This document shows positions 33,750 through 42,871 of a DNA stretch of 64,000 bases, one piece after another. Under the pieces are notes generated by a model, which was given only the letters and a program-made list of their open reading frames with translations, did not search any database and was not told where the DNA came from. Position numbers and translations under genes: made by a program. This stretch comes from Peptococcaceae bacterium BICA1-7 (GTDB lineage: Bacteria > Bacillota > Desulfotomaculia > Desulfotomaculales > Desulfocucumaceae). The stretch spans positions 1-64,000 of the forward strand of contig JUEB01000009.1 of the NCBI GenBank assembly GCA_000802095.1, given 5' to 3'. Position 1 is the stretch's first letter. The number at the start of each line of letters is the position of its first letter.

Positions 33750-35432
33750 TCACTGAGTTGTAGTTGGGCATTCCTGTATGATAGGAAGAATAACGGGACT
33801 GCGCCCCGTTATTTTAAATAAAAAGGATGACAGTGACTTGGTTATGATACCTTTGACGCTTGAGTGGCTTTTAAATCTGGCGGAGTTAAGCTTTGCCAGT
33901 TCTTTGGTAACAATCATTTTAGCATCATCAATTAGCTCCATACTATCACGTATATATACAAATCCTCTTGATATTATCTCAGGCCCCGCAAGAAGCATGC
34001 CTGTTTGCTTATCCACCCACAATATTACAATAATTACTCCCTCAGTGGATAAAGCCTGCCTGTCCTGCAAAACAACATTACCTACATCTCCTATGCCAAG
34101 GCCGTCCACCAATACATCTCCGGAAGGCACAGTACCCTCCAGCGCAATTTTATTTTTATAAAGAACCCAACGTTCTCCAACCTCGGCTCTTATTACATTT
34201 TTATCAGGAATGTCCATATCAACCGCCAGTTTGGAGAATTTGACTTTATGCCTGTACTCACCATGGAAAGGCATTATATATTTTGGCTTTAAAATGTTTA
34301 TTACCGTTTTTATTTCTTCCTGAGAGGCATGTCCGGATACATGTACCATCCCGTCAACCTTATATATTACTTCCGCGCCAAGCTGAAACAGATTATCTAT
34401 AGTTCTTGCCACAAGACGTTCATTTCCTGGTATGGGATTGGCAGAAATAACAATAGTGTCGCCCGGCTTAATCTGCACCTGCCTGTGTGTTCTCTGGGAC
34501 ATTCTTGTGAGAGCTGCCATTGGCTCTCCCTGGCTGCCGGTAGTAATGATGACAACTTTCCCGGGAGATAATTTTTTTGTTTCGTCCAGTTCGATCAGTG
34601 TGCCTTCCGGTATGTTTAAATACCCCAAACTGGAGGCAACATCAACCACATTGATCATGCTCCTGCCCACCAGCGCCACTTTACGCCCAAATGTTGAGGC
34701 CGCGTTGATTATTTGCTGGAGTCTGTGTACATTGGAGGCAAAGGTTGTAACAATAATACGGTTTTTCACATTGCCAAAAATGTTCATGAGTGTTTTACCC
34801 ACAGCCTTTTCCGAAGGGGTATAGCCCTGTCTTTCCACATTGGTTGAATCACATATAAAAAGCAAGACACCCCGGTCACCATAACTGGATAATTTGTTAA
34901 ATTCCATTACCTTTCCGTCAACGGGAGTCTGATCTATTTTAAAGTCACCGGAGTGAACTACCAGTCCTGCCGGTGAATTAATGGCCAGTCCAACTCCATC
35001 GGGGATGCTATGGTTGACCCGGAAAAAATCAACCTTAAAGCAGCCCAGATGCAATGTTTCATTGGTAGAAATTGTATTTAATGATGATTTCCTTTTTGTA
35101 TGGCACCACTCCATTACCTTTCTTTCTGCAAGTCCCACTGTTAAAGGTGTGCCATATACGGGCACATCTATTTCGTTTAATATAAACGGCAAACCCCCTA
35201 TATGATCTTCATGCCCGTGAGTGAGTATGATACCCCTTATTTTTTCTCTATTCTTTTTCAAATAGGTTATGTTTGGTATCACCAGGTCTACGCCGGTCAA
35301 CTCCTCGGTAGGAAATTTGACCCCTGCGTCGATAACTATAATATCGTCATTACACTCCAGCACCAGGGTATTTTTGCCAATCTCCGCTATACCTCCAAGA
35401 GGTATTACACTCAAAGCATTCCTTTTATTCAT
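33750..35432 (-). CDS. rnj: ribonuclease J
   Basis: The enzyme (560 residues from ATG 35432) has the metallo-beta-lactamase motif THGHEDHIGGLPF, NHSIPDGVGLAI, VHSGDFKIDQTPVDG, the beta-CASP SNVHRLQQIINAA and TTGSQGEPMAALTRM motifs, and the VSGHASQEEIKTVIN motif. RNase J is an endo- and 5'-exonuclease central to RNA turnover in Firmicutes. The gene overlaps the preceding HTH gene if the longer GTG start at 35453 is used. A family-typical C-terminal domain is present. Confidence 0.95.
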   Translation of the reverse strand: MNKRNALSVIPLGGIAEIGKNTLVLECNDDIIVIDAGVKFPTEELTGVDLVIPNITYLKKNREKIRGIILTHGHEDHIGGLPFILNEIDVPVYGTPLTVGLAERKVMEWCHTKRKSSLNTISTNETLHLGCFKVDFFRVNHSIPDGVGLAINSPAGLVVHSGDFKIDQTPVDGKVMEFNKLSSYGDRGVLLFICDSTNVERQGYTPSEKAVGKTLMNIFGNVKNRIIVTTFASNVHRLQQIINAASTFGRKVALVGRSMINVVDVASSLGYLNIPEGTLIELDETKKLSPGKVVIITTGSQGEPMAALTRMSQRTHRQVQIKPGDTIVISANPIPGNERLVARTIDNLFQLGAEVIYKVDGMVHVSGHASQEEIKTVINILKPKYIMPFHGEYRHKVKFSKLAVDMDIPDKNVIRAEVGERWVLYKNKIALEGTVPSGDVLVDGLGIGDVGNVVLQDRQALSTEGVIIVILWVDKQTGMLLAGPEIISRGFVYIRDSMELIDDAKMIVTKELAKLNSARFKSHSSVKGIITKSLSSFLFKITGRSPVILPIIQECPTTTQ

Positions 35433-35436
35433 CACA

Positions 35437-35634
35437 CTAAAACCTTTCACCACATTTTTGCTTTTCTATAAAGTCCTTAAGGTCCTCTCTTTTTACCCTC
35501 CAGCCGCGGCCCACTTTAAATGCCGGTATTCTGCCCTCCTGAACCAGCCTGTATGTTGTAACCTCACTTATCTGTAAATATTTAGCCACCTGGGAAATAG
35601 TCATTATTTCATTTTTATCAGGCATATTGGACAC
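35437..35634 (-). CDS. excisionase/MerR-type HTH protein
   Basis: The 65-residue protein is a single winged HTH of the helix_turn_helix 17 (excisionase) type: MTISQVAKYLQISEVTTYRLVQEGRIPAFKVGRGWRV, split here at the turn, then REDLKDFIEKQK. Such small proteins are common in Firmicutes and may be DNA-binding regulators. Its end reaches the start of the RNase J gene, so the two genes form an operon; a role in controlling rnj is possible. Confidence 0.85.
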   Translation of the reverse strand: MSNMPDKNEIMTISQVAKYLQISEVTTYRLVQEGRIPAFKVGRGWRVKREDLKDFIEKQKCGERF

Positions 35635-35928
35635 TCCTTTTTCCGCCAGCTTTCAGGCAATCCTGTATAAATCTGATTAATACAGATAAATAGTGATTAA
35701 ATAATTATAGATGATTTTATTTTTTATATCAAATTTATATAAAATAAGGTTATATATAATTATTATTTAATATTAAACAATAAACTGTTTTAGATTTCTT
35801 TACTGCACATTAAAAATGAGGTCACACAGTGTGACCTCATGAAATACCCCAACGGTATTTCCAAAATTCTGGATTCTGACTCCTGACTTCTGTATTCCGA
35901 CCGGGGGTAATACCTATTAGTAGTATTT
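35635..35928. other. AT-rich spacer with terminator and TTCTGxxTTCTG repeats
   Basis: Bases 35690-35800 are almost pure A/T and probably hold the promoter for the HTH-rnj operon. Bases 35871-35900 contain short direct words ATTCTGG, ATTCTGA, CTCCTGA and CTTCTGT, a degenerate repeat. No gene is visible. Confidence 0.45.
35816..35840 (-). terminator. intrinsic terminator of the hydrolase-PFK-FmdE-radical SAM operon
   Basis: ATGAGGTCACA and TGTGACCTCAT form a perfect 11-bp stem; on the minus strand it is followed by TTTTTAATG, about 90 bases after the radical SAM stop. Confidence 0.8.
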
Positions 35929-36807
35929 TTAAAGTCCCCTCATACTCTCCGGTTTTAGCCTGTACCGGTTGGGATTTTCCACCACGTCGGCCAGCAGGCC
36001 GGCCAGCTTATCCCGGTCCTGAGGCAGTGTCCCCCTCAGGGGGAGATAGTTGGAGGCATGGTTGCACCTGAATAGGCAGCTTTCGCTCATATCCAGCCTC
36101 TCCACCAGCCATTTAAGCTCCTGAAGGTTTTCCAGCGGGTCCAGTAGCTGGAATTCACCCTTTTTCATTTTACTGTAAAGCGCTGTGTTGGGAGTTGGAG
36201 TAAGGGTAAGCGCCCCTACATAGTCAGGTTGCATACTGTTTAGCACTGCTGCTGTATCCACTGCATTTTCCAGTGATTTGTCCTTCCCGCCAAGGCCTGT
36301 CAAAACGGTGACAGAGAGCTCAAAGCCGGCTTCTTTTGCCCTGCGGCCTGCCTCCACCATTTCATCAGGGCTTACACCCTTATTAACCTCCTCTAGTATG
36401 CTGGCGCTACCGGATTCCACCCCCAGATATAAAAGCTTAAGCCCTGATTCCCTTATCCTTTTAAGCTCTTCCAGTGACTTTCCCAGCAGGTCCCGGGGCC
36501 CGGCGTAGGAGGTTACTCTTTTCAGGTCCGGAAATGATTGGTACAGTCTTCCAAGAAGGTTCTCCAGCATTTCTGTTTCCAGGGCCAGAGCATTTCCGTC
36601 GGCCAGAAAAATTCTTTCCACTCCCTCGGGAAAAGCCGCAGCCTCATTTATATCCTTTTCAATCTCCGGCCACTCCCTGACCCTGAACTTTTTCATTTTA
36701 TACATACCGCAAAAGGTGCAGGCATTATGGGAGCATCCCAGGGTAACCTGCAGTATGAGGCTGAAGGCCTCGCTGGGAGGCCTGAAAAGAGGCATGTCGT
36801 ATTTCAT
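35929..36807 (-). CDS. radical SAM protein
   Basis: From ATG 36807 the protein has 292 residues. The cluster-binding motif is CSHNACTFCGM (C-x4-C-x2-C), followed by IFLADGNALAL, a barrel strand YLGVESGSASILEEVNKGV typical of the Elp3/MiaB-like radical SAM fold, and the late LTPTPNTALYSKMKKGEF block. It carries no extra iron-sulfur or TRAM domain. The reaction is unknown. It is the last gene of an operon with FmdE-like and phosphofructokinase genes, nine bases after FmdE. GGGGTGATTAGG precedes the ATG. Confidence 0.87.
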   Translation of the reverse strand: MKYDMPLFRPPSEAFSLILQVTLGCSHNACTFCGMYKMKKFRVREWPEIEKDINEAAAFPEGVERIFLADGNALALETEMLENLLGRLYQSFPDLKRVTSYAGPRDLLGKSLEELKRIRESGLKLLYLGVESGSASILEEVNKGVSPDEMVEAGRRAKEAGFELSVTVLTGLGGKDKSLENAVDTAAVLNSMQPDYVGALTLTPTPNTALYSKMKKGEFQLLDPLENLQELKWLVERLDMSESCLFRCNHASNYLPLRGTLPQDRDKLAGLLADVVENPNRYRLKPESMRGL

Positions 36808-36824
36808 CCTAATCACCCCGCTGT

Positions 36825-37424
36825 CTATTCACCCATCTCTTTTTTCGAACAGGGAAGGCATAGAGTTACCCCTGCCTGCTTAACAGTTCTGGTCTCCATA
36901 GCCGGCTCACCGCACCTGTCGCAGGTCACTGACCGGCGTATTACGGCCCTGTCCGGTATTTTTATATCCACAAAGGCCAGATTGAAACAATCTTCCCCTG
37001 ACTCCAGTATATTCTTTATATGCTTTTCCTGTAACGCCTCATATTCCTTTTGCTCGGACTGTGAAGCGCTTCCTGAGCCAACGGCCCCGCGCAGCCTGCT
37101 GAGCTCCGGGTTATGAAAGGCCATGTGCCTTACTGTTATCCTTACTGCCTTTTGCCTGGCTCTGGAGGCGATGGTGTATACCTGCTTGCCATGGTCCAGA
37201 AAGAAGAAATTCCCCTTGCCAAAGGTGCAGCCTGTGAGCACCTGCAGGGCGTCGGTCCCACAGGCGTCATTTTCCACAATGGCCACCAGTTCCTCATCGG
37301 CTGATCTGGACACCCCCAGCCTGGCCATGGCCAACTGGGCCGACCTGAATCCAACAGCCAGCCCCGGACATGCATGACCGTGAAATTCTACTGCCTTTTC
37401 CCAACTTTTATCGTCCATAGGCAT
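36825..37424 (-). CDS. FmdE-like protein with C-terminal zinc ribbon
   Basis: The 199-residue protein from ATG 37424 begins with the FmdE signature FHGHACPGLAVGFRSAQLAM, continues with VENDACGTDALQVLTGCTFGKGN, and ends with a CDRCGE...CLPCSKK zinc ribbon. FmdE-family proteins accompany formylmethanofuran dehydrogenase in methanogens, but in clostridia stand alone and probably bind a metal or molybdopterin-related ligand. GGAGGGG fixes the start. It follows the phosphofructokinase gene by 16 bases. Confidence 0.87.
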   Translation of the reverse strand: MPMDDKSWEKAVEFHGHACPGLAVGFRSAQLAMARLGVSRSADEELVAIVENDACGTDALQVLTGCTFGKGNFFFLDHGKQVYTIASRARQKAVRITVRHMAFHNPELSRLRGAVGSGSASQSEQKEYEALQEKHIKNILESGEDCFNLAFVDIKIPDRAVIRRSVTCDRCGEPAMETRTVKQAGVTLCLPCSKKEMGE

Positions 37425-37440
37425 TACCCCTCCAATATAA

Positions 37441-38541
37441 TCAGTCGCCGAAAGATATGCCCAGCTGCCTGGCAGCCCTGACCAGATCAATATCCAGGGG
37501 AACCTTTCTCTGCCCCTTGGCGGCCTCCTCCAGGGTAACAGTATCAATCTGCGTTCCCTTAAGGCACACCATATGGCCATAGCGCCCCTCCATCAGGAAG
37601 TTAACCGCCGCAGTGCCGTACCTGGTGGATAATATCCTGTCAAAGGCGGTGGGAGATCCCCCCCTCTGCAGGTGCCCCAGCACTGTAACCCTTGATTCTT
37701 TATCGGTTAAGTCCTCAATCTGCCGGGCCACTACCTGACCTATGCCCCCCAGTCTCACCGGGTCATAGCTGTTGTCAATCTTCTGCTGGATGACCACGTC
37801 CCCTCCTATGGGCCTTGCTCCCTCGGCCACCACAATAATGCTGAATCTCTTGTTTTGATTGCTGCGGTGGTTTATTTTCTTTGCCACACACTCAATATCA
37901 TACTGTATTTCCGGCATAAGTATAACATCGGCCCCCCCGGCGATACCTGCCGACAGGGCGATCCACCCGGCATTGCGGCCCATAACCTCCAGCACCATGA
38001 CCCTGTGGTGGGACTCAGCCGTGGTGTGCAGCTTGTCCAGTGCCTCGGTGGCTGTGGTAAGGGCTGTGTCGAAGCCAAAGGTCTGGTCGGTGGCATAAAG
38101 GTCATTATCAATAGTTTTAGGCACCCCAATGAGCTTCATGCCCTTTCCGTAAAGCTCATTGGCGATGGAGAGGCTCCCGTCCCCGCCGATCACCACCAGG
38201 GCGTCCACCTCATGAATGGCGGTGTTCTCAAATATTCTGTCCGAAACATCTACAAAAACCTTTTCCCCATTCCTTTCTATGGGATAGTAAAAGGGATTGT
38301 CCCGGTTGGTTGTGCCCAGTATAGTGCCCCCCCTGGGCAGTATCCCGGCCACGTCATTCTCAGTAAGCTCCCTGGCCTGGTTTTTAATAAGGCCCCCGAA
38401 CCCGTTCAAAAAGCCAACCACGCTCAGCTCATATTCCCTTATGGCAGACTTTACTACCGCCCTTATTACGGCATTCAGCCCGGGAGCGTCTCCGCCGCCG
38501 GTGAGAATTCCTATGCGCTTGACTTCCTTTTTCTTCGGCAT
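37441..38541 (-). CDS. pfkA: 6-phosphofructokinase
   Basis: The 366-residue enzyme from ATG 38541 has RIGILTGGGDAPGLNAVIR, VVIGGDGSLSIANEL, the catalytic GVPKTIDNDLYATDQTFGFD, and VMGRNAGWIALSAGIAGG. It phosphorylates fructose 6-phosphate in glycolysis. The phosphoryl-donor residues are mixed: Gly in GGDGS is ATP-type, while Lys in PKTIDND is the PPi-type residue, as in group III enzymes, so donor preference cannot be read off. GGGAGG lies seven bases before the ATG. Confidence 0.94.
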   Translation of the reverse strand: MPKKKEVKRIGILTGGGDAPGLNAVIRAVVKSAIREYELSVVGFLNGFGGLIKNQARELTENDVAGILPRGGTILGTTNRDNPFYYPIERNGEKVFVDVSDRIFENTAIHEVDALVVIGGDGSLSIANELYGKGMKLIGVPKTIDNDLYATDQTFGFDTALTTATEALDKLHTTAESHHRVMVLEVMGRNAGWIALSAGIAGGADVILMPEIQYDIECVAKKINHRSNQNKRFSIIVVAEGARPIGGDVVIQQKIDNSYDPVRLGGIGQVVARQIEDLTDKESRVTVLGHLQRGGSPTAFDRILSTRYGTAAVNFLMEGRYGHMVCLKGTQIDTVTLEEAAKGQRKVPLDIDLVRAARQLGISFGD

Positions 38542-38557
38542 ATGTCTTCCTCCCAAC

Positions 38558-39322
38558 CTATTTTTTATTCTTTACCATAAAGTCATTTATAAGAGAGTTA
38601 ACAGCGGCAGGCCTCTCCAGCATAGTCATATGGCCCGAGTCCTCCACCACCTCAAATACCGCATTATTAAGATGGTCCCCCAGGTATTGGCCATACTTAA
38701 CCGGGGTCATCAAATCTTTCTCACCGGTTATAACAATTGCAGGCAATTCTATTTCCCCAAGTCTTTTGCTAACGTCAAATCTGTCACAGGCTGTCAGGTC
38801 CGAGTAAAACACAGCCGATCCGGTCTTTCCCATATCCTCCCCGGCAGCCTTTAAAACAGCTTCAGGAGTGTCCTGTCTATACAAGAAAGATGTAAAGTTT
38901 TCCGGAACATTTCCCTCTCTGAAGGACTCAAGTATAGAGGGCAGCACCCTTAGTCTCGATCCGGTGCCGATCAGTATAAGTCCCGCCAGCATATCGGGAT
39001 CGCTCAGGGCAAAGTCAAGGGTAACAGCCCCGCCCATGGAGTGCCCCGCCAGAAAGAACGGGATTCCCAAAACCCTTTCCGCAAAAGAATAGACAAACTC
39101 ACGGTAGTCCTCTATAGTGTCACAGGGCTTACCTCCTGACAGCCCGTGCCCGGGAAGATCCACAGCCAGGGTCAGAAAGTCTCGGCCCAGTGCGGCCACC
39201 TGATGGTGCCAGTGCTGGCAGCTTCCTCCTGATCCGTGGATAAAAACAACAGCCTGCCCGGGAGATTCGGGCATATTGGCCAAGTAGTGATATTTCAGGC
39301 CATTAAAGGTTACATAGGGCAT
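38558..39322 (-). CDS. alpha/beta hydrolase
   Basis: The product of 254 residues from ATG 39322 has the oxyanion motif VVFIHGSGGSCQHWHHQ, the nucleophile elbow GHSMGGAVTLDFA, the acidic residue in VITGEKDLMTPV and the catalytic His in VEDSGHMTMLERP. Substrate is unknown; the closest architecture is carboxylesterase or haloperoxidase-like. GGAGGAGGG precedes the ATG by about ten bases. It heads an operon with pfkA, 17 bases apart. Confidence 0.9.
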   Translation of the reverse strand: MPYVTFNGLKYHYLANMPESPGQAVVFIHGSGGSCQHWHHQVAALGRDFLTLAVDLPGHGLSGGKPCDTIEDYREFVYSFAERVLGIPFFLAGHSMGGAVTLDFALSDPDMLAGLILIGTGSRLRVLPSILESFREGNVPENFTSFLYRQDTPEAVLKAAGEDMGKTGSAVFYSDLTACDRFDVSKRLGEIELPAIVITGEKDLMTPVKYGQYLGDHLNNAVFEVVEDSGHMTMLERPAAVNSLINDFMVKNKK

Positions 39323-39418
39323 ATTATGCTTACCCTCCTCCACCATGGTCATTATTTTTACATTATCGCATTATTATTGAATTTTATCAAAATATTATAG
39401 TGTTTAAAATAGCTAATT

Positions 39419-39503
39419 AGCCGTCAGCTTTCAGCTATCAGTATTCAGCAATAAGCGTTCAGACAACACCCGGCAAATAAACTGACGGCTGATAGCTGAC
39501 GGC
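39419..39503. repeat. imperfect inverted repeat, REP/MITE-like
   Basis: AGCCGTCAGC-TTTCAGCTATCAG at 39419-39441 is complementary to CTGACGGCTGATAGCTGACGGC at 39482-39503 with small offsets, enclosing about 40 bases. This composition of CAGCTATCAGC words is typical of intergenic palindromic repeats; no transposase or target duplication is apparent. Confidence 0.55.
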
Positions 39504-39510
39504 GATAATA

Positions 39511-39540
39511 AAAAAACCGGCGCCAGACCGGTTTTTTTAT
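39511..39540. terminator. bidirectional intrinsic terminator
   Basis: AAAAAACCGG and CCGGTTTTTT form a stem with loop CGCCAGA; it lies just after the 53-residue gene on the minus strand. Confidence 0.85.
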
Positions 39541-39555
39541 TAATTATATTATTGT

Positions 39556-39717
39556 TTAATGATCAGAATGAGCGTCGTGCCCGCAGGCCGCCCCTTTTTT
39601 TATTGTATCTCCGTATTTTTTGGTCCACATACCCATCAGAGCGTATGCTACAGCCAGCATTCCCACAGTTGTGATCAGCCCGAAAATAAGTCCCTGCCAT
39701 AATGTCTCAAAAAACAT
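39556..39717 (-). CDS. 53-residue membrane protein with Cys/His-rich tail
   Basis: The small frame starts at ATG 39717 after GGGAGGAG. It has one membrane helix (GLIFGLITTVGMLAVAYALM) and a C-terminal tail GAACGHDAHSDH with one Cys and three His that could bind metal. It lies 58 bases beyond the UPF0182 gene and is followed by a strong terminator. I do not recognise the family. Confidence 0.7.
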   Translation of the reverse strand: MFFETLWQGLIFGLITTVGMLAVAYALMGMWTKKYGDTIKKGAACGHDAHSDH

Positions 39718-39775
39718 ACTGCATCTCCTCCCAAACCCACTGTCTCCTGGCGTAAGACAGTAGGTTTTTGTTTTT

Positions 39776-42520
39776 TTATTCCGCTGCCCGGCGGCTTAAC
39801 TCATCCAGTGTTTCCTTCAGCTTTTTATTGGACTCTCCATAGCCGGCCCAATCACCGGCTCTGAGCCTGTTCTGCCCCTCCTCGTATATCCTGTTGGCCT
39901 CGGCTGTAAGCCCCTTGACCGATTCTATCGTTGTTCCGGGCTGTGGCTCCTGTCCCTGGGGCTGCTGGCTCTGCTGGACGGTAGTGCCCTTGCCGAACAT
40001 TTTATTAAGGGCCTCTTCAAGGGTGGGCTCCATTACAATCCTGTCCCCATGGGCCACTATAACCCTTCTCAGCTCGGGCATCCTGCTCTGCTCCGACTGC
40101 AGGTACAGGGGCTCCACATAAAGCAGTGAGTCCTTTATGGGAATAACCAGCAGGTTGCCCCTGTTTACCGAGGAGCCCTTCTGGCTCCACAGGGTGATTT
40201 GCTGTGAAATATAGGAATCCTGGTCTATCCTGGCCTCTATCTGCTGCGGCCCGTACACCAGCTCCTGTTTGGGGAATTCATACAGGAGAAGCTTTCCGTA
40301 GTTTTCTCCGTCTGATCGCCCGGCCAGCCAGGAGATCATATTGATTTTTTTATGGGGAGTAAAGGGCAGTATCTGAATATATTCGGACTTGCTCTCCCCG
40401 GGCAGCTTGACAATGGTATAATAAGGCTCCATGTTCTGCTGCTTGCCGGAAATAATCTCAGCCGGAAGGTTCCACTGGTCCTCCTTGTTGTAGAAAACAA
40501 TGGGATCTTCCATATGATAGTTCAGGTACTTGTTGGCCTGGACCATAAACATGTCTGACGGGTACCTTATGTGGTTTCTCAGGCCCTCCGGCATATCTCC
40601 AAGGGGCTTGAACATGCCCGGGAATATGCTGCTGTAAGTTTTGATCAGCGGGTCCGAGTCATCGGCAATATAATAGTCCACCACTCCGGAGTAGGCGTCT
40701 ACAACCACCTTGACAGAGTTTCTGATATAGTTCAAACCACCCTCAAAGGGCTCGGCGTAAGGATACATGCTGGTGGTGGTATAGGCGTCCCATATCCAGT
40801 ACAGCTTGCCGCCCTCTATAACCATGTAGGGGTCGGCGTCATAGTTTAGGAAGCTGGCTATTTTGGGGACCCTCTGGGTAAGGCTGCGGTAATAAAGAAC
40901 CTGGCTGTCTGAGATTACCTCACTGGAAAGCAGAAGTTTGTAGTCACCCAGAGACAGGGCGAACATTGCCCTTTTCAACAGTGATCCAACCTTCACCCCG
41001 TTGGTTCCCTGGTACATTGTGTACGCGTTTTCATCTCCCTTGGGGTAGTCAAACTCCTCTTCCCTGGCGTTCACTATTACATAATTATCGGTTGACTCGC
41101 CGAAATATATCTCCGGCCTCTCAACTTTTATGTCAGATGTGGTCACAGGAGGAATGTCCTTTATGGTCAACTGGGGAAGCCCTTCTGTAGTTACCTGGTT
41201 CACCGGGCTGGCCACAATCCCGTAGCCGTGTGTATACTTAAGCCTCTGGTTCACCCATGTTTTGGCGTTTTCAGGCAGCTGCTCCTGGTTTAGCTCCCTG
41301 GGTGAAAGCATTAGCTGCCGGTATTCCCCGTTTATAACGTACCTGTCCACATCAATGCTCTTCAGCTCGTAATAGGTTCTCATTTCCTGTATCTGGGCGT
41401 AAGTTTGCTGAAGGGGCCGGTAATCCCACAGCCTGATGTTTTCCACGGTATCCATATTATTCTTTATATCATCGGCAACAAGGGTCCTGCCGGCCGGAAA
41501 CTCCTTCTTGACCACCTCGTCCAGGTTATAAGCCATTCTTGTGTATTTGATGCTGTTTTCTATATAGGGCGTTTCCTTGTTCAGCTCGTTGGGGACAACC
41601 ACTATCTTCTGAATTATTACAGGATATATGCCCCCCACCAGCACGGATATTATAACCATGCTGGCTATTGAGTACAGCACCAGCCTGAATCGTTTCATAA
41701 ATATATTGACCAGAATGATCACCGCTATCACTATGGACACCCAGAACAATATCTTGTAGGCCAGCAGGTTGGCATGAATATCAGTATAGGTGGGACCGTA
41801 TACTATACCACCCGCCGAGTGCAGTATATTATACTGATCCAGCCGGTAGCCAAAGGCCCGGGCAAAAAAATACACCGCTGCCAGGGCTGACAGGTGAAAG
41901 CGGGCAGCGTCCGTTTTGAGAAAGCCCTTACCCTGATTCCCGTTGATGGTTTCAGCCACAAAATAGGCCGCCGCCACCCAGAAGGCGATCAGGAACAGCG
42001 CCCAGACAAAGAGCCTGTACAAAAATTCGTAAAAGGGAAGCTGGAATACATAAAACCCTATATCCTTCCCGAATATGGGGTCGGCAATGTTAAAGGGAGT
42101 GGGGTGCAGGAACTTCTGCAGCACCACCCAGTCCCCGGCCACGGCAGTGCCCACAAAGAAGGCCATCACCAGGCTGATCAGCAGATAAACAGCCAGTATG
42201 GGGCCGGACTTGGCGTACTTGCTGAATGGCGCCCTGTACATGCTTATAACATTGTCCTCATCCTCGATGACCCTGCTCATACTGGCTGCCTTCATTATCC
42301 TCGACCTGGTGGGCATGAGGTTGATGAAAAGCAGTATGAAAATAGCGACCCCCACTGCTATTTTAAGTCCTATTTCAGATAAAATTATAGTCAGGAATGT
42401 GCTCTGGTATTGTAAAGACCCAAACCACAGCCAATCGGTATAAAGGTTGGCGCCCCAGCGGGCCAGCATTAAAACTACCACTATGGCAGCAATTACTACA
42501 GTCAGAAACCTTTGCCTCAT
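39776..42520 (-). CDS. UPF0182 family large membrane protein
   Basis: The 914-residue protein has seven membrane segments in the first 310 residues (starting FLTVVIAAIVVVLMLARWGANLY, split here), followed by a long extracytoplasmic domain with LNQEQLPENAKTWVNQRLKYTHGYG and NYVIVNAREEEFDYPKGDENAYT, blocks conserved in UPF0182 (COG1615). An acidic and Gln-rich linker and a short helical tail (IYEEGQNRLRAGDWAGYGE) end it. The family is widespread in Gram-positive bacteria and functionally unknown; it is monocistronic or paired with the small membrane protein downstream. Confidence 0.93.
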   Translation of the reverse strand: MRQRFLTVVIAAIVVVLMLARWGANLYTDWLWFGSLQYQSTFLTIILSEIGLKIAVGVAIFILLFINLMPTRSRIMKAASMSRVIEDEDNVISMYRAPFSKYAKSGPILAVYLLISLVMAFFVGTAVAGDWVVLQKFLHPTPFNIADPIFGKDIGFYVFQLPFYEFLYRLFVWALFLIAFWVAAAYFVAETINGNQGKGFLKTDAARFHLSALAAVYFFARAFGYRLDQYNILHSAGGIVYGPTYTDIHANLLAYKILFWVSIVIAVIILVNIFMKRFRLVLYSIASMVIISVLVGGIYPVIIQKIVVVPNELNKETPYIENSIKYTRMAYNLDEVVKKEFPAGRTLVADDIKNNMDTVENIRLWDYRPLQQTYAQIQEMRTYYELKSIDVDRYVINGEYRQLMLSPRELNQEQLPENAKTWVNQRLKYTHGYGIVASPVNQVTTEGLPQLTIKDIPPVTTSDIKVERPEIYFGESTDNYVIVNAREEEFDYPKGDENAYTMYQGTNGVKVGSLLKRAMFALSLGDYKLLLSSEVISDSQVLYYRSLTQRVPKIASFLNYDADPYMVIEGGKLYWIWDAYTTTSMYPYAEPFEGGLNYIRNSVKVVVDAYSGVVDYYIADDSDPLIKTYSSIFPGMFKPLGDMPEGLRNHIRYPSDMFMVQANKYLNYHMEDPIVFYNKEDQWNLPAEIISGKQQNMEPYYTIVKLPGESKSEYIQILPFTPHKKINMISWLAGRSDGENYGKLLLYEFPKQELVYGPQQIEARIDQDSYISQQITLWSQKGSSVNRGNLLVIPIKDSLLYVEPLYLQSEQSRMPELRRVIVAHGDRIVMEPTLEEALNKMFGKGTTVQQSQQPQGQEPQPGTTIESVKGLTAEANRIYEEGQNRLRAGDWAGYGESNKKLKETLDELSRRAAE

Positions 42521-42573
42521 CTAACAACCTCCTGGTTTTATAATAAATTCCGACCTGACGGGGCAGACAGTGT

Positions 42574-42750
42574 TTACATCGGCTTGGGAACCTTTTGAGA
42601 GTTGTCCGATTCGCTCCTTATCTTGGCCTCGCATATCTGGCAGAAAACCACCGGCTTCTTTTGGGGAATATCGTCCTCATCATCGTAAGGATCAGGCTTG
42701 AATTCTTCCAATTCCACAACCCTGCCGCACATCATGCAGTGAATTTTCAT
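42574..42750 (-). CDS. 58-residue zinc-ribbon protein (DUF2197-like)
   Basis: The small protein starts at ATG 42750 after AGGTAGAGAG, with MKIHCMMCGRVVEL and later VVFCQICEAKIR, two CxxC pairs forming a rubredoxin-like zinc knuckle. The middle is acidic (PDPYDDEDD). It lies 53 bases upstream of the UPF0182 start, so it may be the first gene of that operon. The DUF2197 label is from memory. Confidence 0.7.
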   Translation of the reverse strand: MKIHCMMCGRVVELEEFKPDPYDDEDDIPQKKPVVFCQICEAKIRSESDNSQKVPKPM

Positions 42751-42871
42751 CTCTCTACCTCCCCGGTTGGCTATTACTTTTCACTTAATTCGTCAGTTAT
42801 CGCACAATATCCTTCCACCTGAGCCGGTGGTTGTTTTATTCTGGCTTTCTTCTTTTCAACTGACGTTCTTT

